DNA of 16,192 bases, from positions 1 to 16,192 of the forward strand of contig BFAR01000086.1 of NCBI GenBank assembly GCA_008974855.1. Reading direction: 5' to 3'. This document shows positions 1 through 6,880 of this stretch, piece after piece. The notes beneath the pieces are model-generated. The model worked only from the letters and a program-made list of their open reading frames with translations. It did not search any database and was not told the DNA's origin. This stretch comes from an archaeon MnTg01. Lineage in GTDB: Archaea; Thermoproteota; Nitrososphaeria; Nitrososphaerales; Nitrosopumilaceae. How positions within the stretch are numbered: position 1 is the stretch's first letter; the number at the start of each line of letters is the position of its first letter. Both the position numbers and the translations under genes were made by a program.

Positions 1-24
1 AATAATCCAAACTAAACCATAAGT

Positions 25-92
25 TGGGTGCTGATGATGACTGGAAAAGCCATCTGATTTGATGATGAAGATTATGAGTTTTGAAGCATCCA
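25..92 (+). ncRNA. Box C/D guide sRNA; D guide predicted to target C34 of elongator tRNA-Met
   Basis: Seen in the sequence: C box ATGATGA (34-40), D' box CTGA (54-57), C' box ATGATGA (62-68) and a variant D box TTGA (81-84). An 8-bp terminal stem joins 25-32 to 85-92 with one G-U pair, and begins exactly where a kink-turn needs it. The two guides are 13 and 12 nt, as usual for archaeal sRNAs. The D guide (69-80) is complementary to AACTCATAATCT, which reads as a CAU anticodon loop with flanking stem. The fifth base upstream of the D box (G76) pairs with the anticodon C, predicting Cm34. This modification is known to be RNA-guided in other archaea. The D' guide (41-53) would target AUGGCUUUUCCAG, methylating the C opposite G49; I do not recognise that target. 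The D box T instead of C replaces a G-C pair by G-U. Confidence 0.85.
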
Positions 93-122
93 CGGCTTTT
101 CATTTTATACATTCAAAAAATG

Positions 123-130
123 AAATATAG
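123..130 (+). promoter_or_regulatory. Putative TATA box of dph6
   Basis: AAATATAG is centred about 24 bases before the ATG at 150, the spacing expected for a leaderless archaeal transcript. It lies between the sRNA and the gene, so dph6 need not depend on the sRNA promoter. Short AT-rich motif in an AT-rich genome, so weak alone. Confidence 0.35.
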
Positions 131-149
131 CTTACCATTACGATATTTT

Positions 150-842
150 ATGAAAGTAGCAGTATTATTTTCTGGAGGTAAAGACAGTACATTCTCTATC
201 TATAAAGCAAAAATGGCAGGACATGAAGTAGTTTGCATAGTCACCATTTTTCCTAAATCTGAGGAAAGTAAATTACTTCACTATCCTAATATACAATTTA
301 CAAAATTACAGTCCGAATCAATGAAGATTCCACAAATTTTGATCAAAGTTGATTCGACTAACCCCAATAGCGAGGCTGCAACTCTAAAAGAAATTTTAAT
401 TCAAGCAAAAGAAAAATTTGCAATTCAAGGCATTGTTCATGGAGGAATACTAAGTGAGTTTCAAAGAAAAAAATTTGAACAAATTTCTCAAAGCCTTGGA
501 ATTACTTTGATTTCACCATTATGGAAAAAAAATGAAAAAGAATACATGGAAAATTTGCTTGAATCAAAATTTCATTTCATCCCAATTAGTGTAACATCAG
601 ATGGATTAGATGAATCTTGGTTAGGTAAGGAGATTACAAAAGAGGATCTGATCACCTTGGAAAAACTATCTAAAAAATACGGCTTTAATCTAAGTTTTGA
701 AGGTGGAGAGGCTGAAACATTTGTTACAGATTGCCCATTGTTTTCATATCCAATTAAAATTGTAAAATCCAAGAAAATTTGGGATGGATATAGAGGAAGA
801 TTTGAAATACTGGAGGCCAAATTAGATAATCATGCTAGATAA
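150..842 (+). CDS. dph6: Diphthine--ammonia ligase (Dph6-type PP-loop ATPase)
   Basis: Dph6 amidates diphthine on a histidine of elongation factor 2, the last step of diphthamide synthesis, using ATP and ammonium. The 230-residue protein starts with the PP-loop SGGKDS (residues 8-13), which binds ATP. It also has the family blocks HGGILSEFQR (97-106) and EGGEAET (184-190) followed by TDCPLF. The length is typical for the archaeal family. I chose the ATG at 150 because homologues begin with MKVAVLFSGGKDS and a TATA-like box sits about 24 bases upstream. The frame is open further upstream, with an ATG at 120 and a TTG at 81, but the latter lies inside the sRNA. The 3' end overlaps srp54 by 11 bases, suggesting co-transcription. 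Confidence 0.85.
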   Translation: MKVAVLFSGGKDSTFSIYKAKMAGHEVVCIVTIFPKSEESKLLHYPNIQFTKLQSESMKIPQILIKVDSTNPNSEAATLKEILIQAKEKFAIQGIVHGGILSEFQRKKFEQISQSLGITLISPLWKKNEKEYMENLLESKFHFIPISVTSDGLDESWLGKEITKEDLITLEKLSKKYGFNLSFEGGEAETFVTDCPLFSYPIKIVKSKKIWDGYRGRFEILEAKLDNHAR

Positions 843-2157
843 TCTAAAAACTAATTTACGTGCAGCAATAAAAAAAATAGTAAATTCTTCAGGAATAGAT
901 GAGGAATTAATTAAAGAATTATCAAAAGATGTACAACGTGCACTTTTACAATCTGATGTAAATGTGAAATTAGTACTTGAAATAACAAAAAACCTTGAAG
1001 AGAGATCACTTAAAGAAAATCCTCCTCCTGGCCTATCACGAAAAGATCACATTGTAAAAATACTGTATGACGAATTAGCCAAACTCTTAGGAAACGAAAC
1101 AGAATTCTCATTTAAACCTGGAAAGTTAAACAAAATACTTTTGCTTGGTATTCAAGGTAGTGGAAAAACTACAATCACTGGTAAACTCTCAAAATTTTTG
1201 ACTAAACAAGGCTACAAGGTGGCTGTCATAGGAGCCGATACCTACAGACCTGGGGCATTGGTTCAACTAAAAACAACTTGTGAGAAAGAAAATATTGAAG
1301 TATATGGAGAAGAAAAAACAAAAAGCTCTCCACTTATAGTCAAAAATGGACTCAAACATTTTGAAAAATCTAATCTTGATATAGTTCTCATAGATACCGC
1401 AGGTCGACACAAAGAAGAAAAAGATCTACTTGATGAAATGATTCAGATTAACAAAGAAGCTGAACCTGATTTGGTCTTATTAGTAATCGATGGAACAATT
1501 GGTCAACAATGTTTTTCTCAAGCAGAAGCATTTCACAAAATTGTGACTGTAGGTGGTATTGTGATTACAAAACTAGATAGTTCAGCAAAAGGTGGAGGCG
1601 CAATTGCAGCATCAGCAGCAACTGGTGCTCAAATAATGTACATTGGTACTGGTGAACGAATTGACGACTTGGAAAAATTTTCTCCAACACGATTTGTTGG
1701 AAGGCTTCTAGGTATGGGCGATTTGCAAGCTCTATTAGATTTAGCTAAAAGACTTGAAGGCGAAGCTGATGATGTACGTCTAAAACGAATCTCAAGTGGA
1801 AAGATGAACATGGATGACTTTTTTTATCAACTTGAAGAAGTTACCAAAGTTGGTTCACTTAAGGGTTTATTGGAAAGTATGCCAGGCTTTTCAGGAATGG
1901 TAAAAGAAGATCAACTTGATCAAGTCGAAGATCGAATGGAAAAATGGCGTTACATTATTCAAAGTATGAATAAAGAAGAAAAAGCAGATCCTGATTTAAT
2001 AAAATCATCTAGAATTAAAAGAATAGCGCGAGGTTCGGGTTGGCCAGAACATGAAGTAAAAGAACTTTTAAAAAATTATAACAATTCAAAAAATATGATG
2101 AAGGCATCTAAAGGAAGACAGATGCAGGGTGCTCTAAGAAAAATGGGCTTGGGATAG
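832..2157 (+). CDS. srp54: Signal recognition particle GTPase SRP54
   Basis: SRP54 binds signal sequences of nascent membrane and secreted proteins together with 7S RNA and delivers ribosomes to the FtsY receptor. The 441 residues show the N domain (about 1-95), then the GTPase domain with P-loop GIQGSGKTT (106-114), DTAGR (188-192), TKLD (246-249) and GTGE (272-275). A methionine-rich M domain follows (about 310-441) and includes the RNA-binding stretch SRIKRIARGSGW (393-404). Length and order are standard for archaeal SRP54. The ATG at 832 lies inside the 3' end of dph6. No anomalies were seen. Confidence 0.97.
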   Translation: MLDNLKTNLRAAIKKIVNSSGIDEELIKELSKDVQRALLQSDVNVKLVLEITKNLEERSLKENPPPGLSRKDHIVKILYDELAKLLGNETEFSFKPGKLNKILLLGIQGSGKTTITGKLSKFLTKQGYKVAVIGADTYRPGALVQLKTTCEKENIEVYGEEKTKSSPLIVKNGLKHFEKSNLDIVLIDTAGRHKEEKDLLDEMIQINKEAEPDLVLLVIDGTIGQQCFSQAEAFHKIVTVGGIVITKLDSSAKGGGAIAASAATGAQIMYIGTGERIDDLEKFSPTRFVGRLLGMGDLQALLDLAKRLEGEADDVRLKRISSGKMNMDDFFYQLEEVTKVGSLKGLLESMPGFSGMVKEDQLDQVEDRMEKWRYIIQSMNKEEKADPDLIKSSRIKRIARGSGWPEHEVKELLKNYNNSKNMMKASKGRQMQGALRKMGLG

Positions 2158-2160
2158 AAC

Positions 2161-2170
2161 TTTAACTATA
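2161..2170 (+). promoter_or_regulatory. Putative TATA box of pus10
   Basis: TTTAACTATA is centred about 25 bases before the ATG at 2190, directly after the srp54 stop codon. It suggests that pus10 has its own leaderless promoter and supports the first ATG as the start. Confidence 0.4.
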
Positions 2171-2189
2171 GTAATTAAAATAATTCCAT

Positions 2190-3380
2190 ATGTATTCACG
2201 ACAAAAAATCAAAATGGGGAATAATCTTCTAGATCAATCTATATCTCAAGCAAAAATCATTCTAAATGAATATGACATTTGTGATAATTGTACAGGAAGA
2301 TTATTTACAAAAAAGATGGGCTTATCATCTAATCAACTATTAGGGAAAAAAATTAAAAATCGATTAAATTTCAAATCATCAAAAATTTGTTATATTTGTA
2401 AAGAAATTCACTCCCACATACAATCAATCGTTGACAGAATGCTAGCACAATCATCAGACTATGAATTTTCTACGTTCGTACTAGGAGCAATTCTAAAACC
2501 ATCTATTATTGACAGAGACGATCTCATTAGATCGAAATTTAAGCTTCAAGGAATTGATAGTGTTAAAACCAGCATCACGAAAGAATTATCTAAAAAATTT
2601 GCAATGAAAACTAAAAAAAAGATTGACTTTCTTAATCCTGAATTGACTTTTACATATAATTTTAAAAATGATTCATGTGAATTACAAACCAGAACTTTAA
2701 TTCTATATGGAAGGTATGTAAAAAAAAATCGTGGATTACCACAAAAACAATCTTCATGTATTAATTGTAATGGTAAAGGATGTCTTCAGTGCAATAATCA
2801 TGGATTTTCAAACTTTACTAGTGTTGAAGGCAAAATTGCTGAATTCTTATTTGAAAAATTTTCTGGTATACAAACAAAAACAACTTGGATTGGCGGTGAA
2901 GATAAAAATAGTCTTGTTTTGGGAAATGGAAGACCCTTTTTTGTCAAGTTATTTAATCCAAAGAAAAGAGTAGCTAGATTACTGAAAAAATATTCTTTAG
3001 ATGAAATTGAAATTCATAATCTAAAGATTATTTCAAAAAGTCCAAAAAAAGCAATCTCTTTTAGATCCACAATTAAATTATCAATTCTTACCGAACATAA
3101 ATTAACACAAAAAAGCCTCGAACCTCTAAAAACCCTTAAAAAAACTTCTATAGAAATTTTTGAGAAACCTAATAAAAGAACTCAAAAATCTATCTACCGG
3201 ATAAAATTCAAAAAATCTTCTCCAAAGTCTTTTTTGATTTGGTTCACTGCAGATGGGGGCCTTCCAATTAAGCGATTTGTAGAAGGAAATAACGTTCACC
3301 CTAACCTTAGTGACCTTCTTGGAAACAAATGTAGGTGTAAAGAATTTGATTTTCATAAAGTGGATTTACTAAATATTTAG
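2190..3380 (+). CDS. pus10: tRNA pseudouridine synthase Pus10
   Basis: Pus10 makes pseudouridine at positions 54 and 55 of the tRNA T loop in archaea, replacing bacterial TruB for Psi55. The N-terminal part has the Cys pairs CDNC (31-34) and CYIC (67-70). A cluster CINCNGKGCLQC (190-201) follows in the middle, consistent with metal binding in this family. The catalytic block is GGEDKNSLVLGNGRPF (235-250), with D238 as the probable catalytic aspartate. The C-terminal signature TADGGLPIKRFVEG (353-366) and VHPNLSDLLG (369-378) is also present. The 396-residue length is normal. A second in-frame ATG at 2214 is possible, but TATA spacing favours 2190. The gene lies 32 bases after srp54 in a translation-related group. 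Confidence 0.93.
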   Translation: MYSRQKIKMGNNLLDQSISQAKIILNEYDICDNCTGRLFTKKMGLSSNQLLGKKIKNRLNFKSSKICYICKEIHSHIQSIVDRMLAQSSDYEFSTFVLGAILKPSIIDRDDLIRSKFKLQGIDSVKTSITKELSKKFAMKTKKKIDFLNPELTFTYNFKNDSCELQTRTLILYGRYVKKNRGLPQKQSSCINCNGKGCLQCNNHGFSNFTSVEGKIAEFLFEKFSGIQTKTTWIGGEDKNSLVLGNGRPFFVKLFNPKKRVARLLKKYSLDEIEIHNLKIISKSPKKAISFRSTIKLSILTEHKLTQKSLEPLKTLKKTSIEIFEKPNKRTQKSIYRIKFKKSSPKSFLIWFTADGGLPIKRFVEGNNVHPNLSDLLGNKCRCKEFDFHKVDLLNI

Positions 3381-3390
3381 GTTAATCTTT

Positions 3391-3442
3391 GAGATGAGGG
3401 TACATTACTAGCCTGCCTCAAACTGTAGTTTCCCCCCACCTC
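3391..3442 (-). ncRNA. Candidate structured RNA on the - strand
   Basis: A GC-rich block containing CCCCCC stands out in an AT-rich intergenic gap. The arms 3391-3400 (GAGATGAGGG) and 3433-3442 (CCCCCACCTC) face each other. On the + strand the helix has two A-C mismatches; on the - strand both become G-U pairs and all 10 pairs form. Inside lie a TAC/GTA pairing (3401-3403 with 3425-3427) and a small AAAC/GTTT hairpin (3419-3422 with 3427-3430), which exclude each other. I do not recognise the family. A terminator, an untranslated-region element or chance pairing remain possible. Confidence 0.35.
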
Positions 3443-3512
3443 TAATTTGAAGGATAAAATCAGCTATCAAAGTAGTAAAAAAAGAGTTACTGAGAAATCG
3501 TCATAGCTTAGA

Positions 3513-3520
3513 TTATATTT
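3513..3520 (+). promoter_or_regulatory. Putative TATA box of the HEFLH protein gene
   Basis: The AT-rich stretch TTATATTT is centred about 32 bases before the TTG start at 3548, which would leave a very short leader. This supports the non-ATG start, since no in-frame ATG lies nearby upstream. Confidence 0.4.
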
Positions 3521-3547
3521 GATTCATCTAGTTTTCGACTTGTTTCA

Positions 3548-4249
3548 TTGGATCCACTGATAAAAGTTAAAGAAGCACATAAAAAAGGAATCCTGCCAGA
3601 TGATGTTTTCGATTTAATTGTTAAGAGATTTCCCTTAGCAATCTCAGGAATAAATAGAATCGAGAATGCCTCGGGCATAAACTATCCAATTGCTTATGTG
3701 GATCCAACAATAGTGCTTTCATCTTCTAGTTCATATGATTACGGGATACTTTTTGCAAGAACTATTCCATTAATTTTTGAAAACCAACTTCAAGTGGTAA
3801 TTCAAATATCTTCCCCTCTAATTGCTTACGGCCTGAAAGGAACCATTCATTCCATTTTAGCACATGAATTTCTACATTATCTAGATTTGATAAGAAAGGT
3901 CTCCAAAATGGAATTACTTTCGGATGAAATATCTGGAAATCTATTTGAAAATGTTTATGCTGATAGTACCAGACTTTTTGAACCAAGGGCAGTTTTTAAT
4001 GATAAAACATTACTTTTACATATTACAAAAAAATTTCCAGCTGGTTTTAAAGATTTCAAACTTGAGGATAAAACTATTAACTTTTGGATAAAAAGAGATC
4101 TTCCAACAACTAATATTACTTTGGATACCAACATTGTAAAACTGTCTACAGAATCTATATCAAAAATAAAATTTGATCAAATTCTTCTAGAAAAGATTGA
4201 ACAATTAGAAGTAAAAAATTCTAAACTTCGTAAGAAAAAATATCTTTAA
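3548..4249 (+). CDS. Conserved hypothetical protein with HEFLH metallopeptidase-like motif
   Basis: I do not recognise the family by name. The 233-residue product has no signal peptide or clear membrane segment. Residues 105-110 read AHEFLH inside a predicted helix, matching the HExxH zinc-binding motif of metallopeptidases (H106, E107, H110). Acidic residues that could supply a third ligand follow, for example E127 in SDEISG or E145 in LFEPRAVF. The C terminus (about 206-233) is a charged helix ending in a basic run. The start is TTG at 3548: no ATG or GTG occurs in frame between the TATA-like box and residue 1, and residues 1-30 look like protein. Proteolytic activity is inferred only from the motif. 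Confidence 0.7.
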   Translation: MDPLIKVKEAHKKGILPDDVFDLIVKRFPLAISGINRIENASGINYPIAYVDPTIVLSSSSSYDYGILFARTIPLIFENQLQVVIQISSPLIAYGLKGTIHSILAHEFLHYLDLIRKVSKMELLSDEISGNLFENVYADSTRLFEPRAVFNDKTLLLHITKKFPAGFKDFKLEDKTINFWIKRDLPTTNITLDTNIVKLSTESISKIKFDQILLEKIEQLEVKNSKLRKKKYL

Positions 4250-4423
4250 TTATTGTGAAAATTCTGTAAGGCCACATTTGCCACAGGTTCGACGGTTTTT
4301 ATGTTCTGACATAAACACTCCCTTTCCACAACGTGAACAAATTTTTCGAGTTCTTGTTGCTTTTTCTCCTTCGATCTTGTAATATTTGTAGACATTTGGA
4401 CTGGAACCTTTCTTTCCTGCCAT
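4250..4423 (-). CDS. rps27ae: Small ribosomal subunit protein eS31 (S27ae)
   Basis: This 57-residue, strongly basic protein starts MAGKKGSSPNVYKYYKI and carries two CxxC pairs (C29/C32 and C47/C50) that form the zinc ribbon of S27ae. It is the archaeal counterpart of the ribosomal part of the eukaryotic ubiquitin-S27a fusion and has no ubiquitin-like domain. It lies only 2 bases after the eS24 stop codon, the common archaeal order, so the two are surely co-transcribed. The stop codon directly abuts the convergent HEFLH gene. Confidence 0.95.
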   Translation of the reverse strand: MAGKKGSSPNVYKYYKIEGEKATRTRKICSRCGKGVFMSEHKNRRTCGKCGLTEFSQ

Positions 4424-4425
4424 TT

Positions 4426-4842
4426 TTAGCTTTTCTCCTCAGCAGGCTTTTCTTTTGGAGTTTCTTCTTTTATCTCAACAGGGTTTGATTCTTTTTTCTC
4501 TTCTTTTGATTGATCCTGTTTTGCAGCTTCTTTTACCTCAGGAGGTTTTTCAGCTTCTTTTTTTGCTTTTTCTAAACGCTTGAAAATAACAGGATTAATT
4601 TGTTTTTTTGCAAGATTTTCATCCTCATATACATAAAAAGTACCAACAATTGAAGGCCTACCTGTATCATTTTTCATTTTTATAGGAACAATGAACTTTC
4701 CATCAAGTTTGAATTCTTTTTTTACCATGTCTATGGCATCAAGTTTTTTCAATTTTCCACCAACCCTGGCAAAAGTACATGTTATCTCTCTTCTAGATAG
4801 AAATGAATTTTTAACATCACTTATGGTCTCAATCATTGACAT
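4426..4842 (-). CDS. rps24e: Small ribosomal subunit protein eS24 with long charged tail
   Basis: Residues 1-90 fit the S24e fold: a start such as MSMIETISDVKNSFLSRREI, then a GGKLKKLDA segment and the block GRPSIVGTFYVYEDE (61-75). The ATG at 4842 was chosen because a TATA-like box lies about 27 bases upstream. A TTG at 4851 and an ATG at 4836 are alternatives. The 138-residue product is longer than a minimal archaeal S24e because residues about 91-138 form a low-complexity tail rich in Lys, Glu, Pro and Ala. The tail is probably disordered or a charged helix. The gene is co-transcribed with eS31. Confidence 0.9.
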   Translation of the reverse strand: MSMIETISDVKNSFLSRREITCTFARVGGKLKKLDAIDMVKKEFKLDGKFIVPIKMKNDTGRPSIVGTFYVYEDENLAKKQINPVIFKRLEKAKKEAEKPPEVKEAAKQDQSKEEKKESNPVEIKEETPKEKPAEEKS

Positions 4843-4865
4843 GTACCCCAATCCTTTCTATAGTT

Positions 4866-4873
4866 CATATAAA
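4866..4873 (-). promoter_or_regulatory. Putative TATA box of the eS24-eS31 operon
   Basis: On the - strand this reads TTTATATG, centred about 27 bases before the ATG at 4842, as expected for a leaderless or near-leaderless ribosomal protein transcript. Confidence 0.45.
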
Positions 4874-4896
4874 TTTAATTAAAAATTACGAAGAAA

Positions 4897-4902
4897 TTTA
4901 AG
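4897..4902 (+). promoter_or_regulatory. Putative TATA box of the DUF309 gene
   Basis: TTTAAG is centred about 25 bases before the ATG at 4924, in the 81-base divergent gap shared with the ribosomal operon. Confidence 0.3.
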
Positions 4903-4923
4903 AAAATAAAACGGCTCTACTTT

Positions 4924-5484
4924 ATGGATAGATTTATGCTCCATTTGAAAAATGAAAATTATGTTCCAAAAGATGCATCTGAACTACTTCATCAGTCACG
5001 AGATCTTTGTTCAGGAATGAATGTCACAATACGTGATACTAGAGTTTCAAGACAATTTTTAGAATTTGATGTTTCAATAAACAAAGAGAATTTAGACGTT
5101 TTAGTTACAAAAATGAAACCACTTGGAGAACTTGATCATGCTAAGCATGTTGTAGAAGAAGAAATATCTAAAGAAGACGCCATTAAAGATGGAATTTCTT
5201 ATTTTAATGACGAACGATTTTGGGAATGTCATGAGGTTTTTGAAGGAGTTTGGAAAAAATGTTACGAAGGAGAAAAAGATCTTCTTCAAGGAATCATTCT
5301 AGTTGCTGCATCCTTGGTCCACTATCAGAAAAACGAAAATGGAATTTGTATTTCAATTCTAAACCGTGCATTAAAAAAGCTTGCAAATACTTCAGGACAA
5401 TATCACAATATAGATGTGGATGGTTTACGTAATAAAGTAAATGAAATAATTATCTCTGGAAAAATTACTACATTTTTGATTTAA
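4924..5484 (+). CDS. DUF309 domain protein with an extra N-terminal domain
   Basis: Residues about 88-155 match DUF309, an all-helical family of unknown function. The signature is FNDERFWECHEVFEGVW (94-110) followed by LLQGIILVAASLVHY (120-134), whose conserved His and Glu residues suggest a shared active or metal site. The preceding 80 residues look like a small alpha/beta domain (about 32-75, containing NVTIRDTRVSRQFLEFDVSI), a candidate regulatory or ligand-binding module. The protein is 186 residues long and soluble. The 3' end overlaps the convergent apgM by 17 bases. The biochemical role cannot be stated. Confidence 0.8.
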   Translation: MDRFMLHLKNENYVPKDASELLHQSRDLCSGMNVTIRDTRVSRQFLEFDVSINKENLDVLVTKMKPLGELDHAKHVVEEEISKEDAIKDGISYFNDERFWECHEVFEGVWKKCYEGEKDLLQGIILVAASLVHYQKNENGICISILNRALKKLANTSGQYHNIDVDGLRNKVNEIIISGKITTFLI

Positions 5485-6733
5485 TTATTTCTAGACAGGT
5501 TTTTACAACTTGTGAGCCTTCAAGAAAACCTATTTTTCCTTTTTTAGATTCTGTCTCAGTGTATCTAACAGTTTCATCTTTTTTAATAAAATCTCCTGAA
5601 ACAAGAATAGGTACCGGATCATCACTATGTCCTTTGTAAATGCATGGAGTAGAATGATCTGCAGACACCATTACTGATACTTTTTTAGTGTCAATATTAT
5701 TCAGTAAAGTTCCAAAGAACCTTCGATCAATCTCTTCAATATTTTTCATTTTTCCAAAAGCATCGCCATCATGCCCAAATTCATCTGGTCCTTTCAAATG
5801 AACGTAAATGGCATTTTGGGTTTCCATAGCTTTTGCAGCAACTCTAGCTTTTTCTTCATAATCCGTCAAGCCTCCAGCATTAAATGCCTTCATTTTGAGA
5901 ACCTCTGAGATACCCAACTCCACTGGCATGTCGACTATACATGAAAAATTCATTGAGTGCAAATCGTTAATCGGTGTTACCACTGGATACCTATTTCCAG
6001 CATCGCGCAACAAAATACTGTTTAAAAGTTTTTTATGATTTTCTTTTCTTCTACGATTAACCTCACTTCTTTTCATAATACTAAGCGATTGTTCTGTAAA
6101 TTCATTAACTAATTTTGCAGACAAGTTAGTCTCAGATGAATCATTTAATGGAAGACATTTTTCAATTTTCATATAATCCGTAACTGCTTTTGCTATGCCC
6201 ATACCTGAGACTCGTGAATATGCTGGATCCGTATTTGTGATACTTGATGATAGGGAATGTCCCTCGCATCGTATTCTTACTGTAACCCTATGGCCAATAG
6301 TTGGGGCTACAACCACCGAAGTGTTTGGAACTGAAAACCTTGCATTTTGTTCAACTTCATTTGCAATTTCTGAGGCATCTTCTCTTTCAATAGTTCTTCC
6401 TGCTCTTCTGTCTATAATGACTTCATCATCATCTAGTGTAGCAAAGTTTCCTCTTAATGCTAAATCACCATCTTTGAAATCTATTCCAACTCCTATTGCT
6501 TCAATTACTCCTCTTCCAACATAATCTTCATGTTGAAATTTGTATCCTAACATGTTGAAAACAGCAATGTCAGATTCTGGAGCAATTCCTTTTCCAACAG
6601 AAATTACCTCGCCCATCAATCCATTTTTCGTTAATTTGTCTAGATTTGGAGTAACAGCTGCCTCTAACGGTGTCTTACCTTTAAGATCAGGATGGGGAAG
6701 ATCTCCAACTCCGTCTAATAAGACATAAACCAC
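5468..6733 (-). CDS. apgM: 2,3-bisphosphoglycerate-independent phosphoglycerate mutase, archaeal type
   Basis: ApgM interconverts 3- and 2-phosphoglycerate in glycolysis and gluconeogenesis and belongs to the alkaline phosphatase superfamily. The metal-binding start is YVLLDGVGD (3-11) and PESD (52-55) supplies the catalytic serine (S54). Further metal ligands are expected in HLKGPDEFGHDGD, in ADHS (358-361) and at H369 in GHSDDPVP. The 421-residue length is normal. The start is uncertain: GTG at 6733 puts the conserved YVLLDG next to the N terminus, as in homologues. The frame stays open upstream to about 6773, and a CTG at 6766 would add 11 residues. The gene converges on, and slightly overlaps, the DUF309 gene. 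Confidence 0.92.
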   Translation of the reverse strand: MVYVLLDGVGDLPHPDLKGKTPLEAAVTPNLDKLTKNGLMGEVISVGKGIAPESDIAVFNMLGYKFQHEDYVGRGVIEAIGVGIDFKDGDLALRGNFATLDDDEVIIDRRAGRTIEREDASEIANEVEQNARFSVPNTSVVVAPTIGHRVTVRIRCEGHSLSSSITNTDPAYSRVSGMGIAKAVTDYMKIEKCLPLNDSSETNLSAKLVNEFTEQSLSIMKRSEVNRRRKENHKKLLNSILLRDAGNRYPVVTPINDLHSMNFSCIVDMPVELGISEVLKMKAFNAGGLTDYEEKARVAAKAMETQNAIYVHLKGPDEFGHDGDAFGKMKNIEEIDRRFFGTLLNNIDTKKVSVMVSADHSTPCIYKGHSDDPVPILVSGDFIKKDETVRYTETESKKGKIGFLEGSQVVKTCLEIIKSKM

Positions 6734-6848
6734 ATGAACATCAGAATTTTTAGTAATGTTGAACAGCTCCTTTCATAAACATTTTATCTGGTTACTTTAA
6801 AGCTTGGAATTTTTGAGTACTAGTTGAAAAGTATCGATCTATAGAAAG

Positions 6849-6856
6849 CTTTTAAC
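6849..6856 (+). promoter_or_regulatory. Putative TATA box of the GalT-like gene
   Basis: CTTTTAAC is centred about 28 bases before the ATG at 6881. The divergent apgM-galT gap (6734-6880, 147 bases) otherwise shows only loosely mirrored TTTAAAGCTT and AAGCTTTTAA blocks. Confidence 0.4.
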
Positions 6857-6880
6857 ACGTAAATTTTTTTGGTATCTATT

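Noticed and set aside
81..149. N-terminal extension of dph6 from TTG 81 or ATG 120
   Set aside because: The extension overlaps the sRNA D box and terminal stem, does not resemble the family, and conflicts with the TATA-like box at 123-130.
3391..3442. tRNA or H/ACA RNA in the GC-rich block after pus10
   Set aside because: No cloverleaf or T-loop consensus, and no ACA box at the required distance after the helix on either strand; kept only as an unclassified structured candidate.
6195..6728. Two long + strand reading frames opposite apgM
   Set aside because: They lie wholly within apgM in antisense, have no recognisable domain or promoter, and apgM is well supported.
6750..6776. Eight-codon ORF MKGAVQHY on the - strand upstream of apgM, resembling an MKG start of the family
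   Set aside because: It is in a different frame from apgM and ends before it; a frameshifted N terminus is not needed because the conserved YVLLDGVGD is intact from the GTG start.
6795..6858. Mirrored TTTAAAGCTT and AAGCTTTTAA blocks between apgM and the GalT-like gene as an operator
   Set aside because: Imperfect, AT-rich and widely spaced; not distinguishable from chance in this composition.
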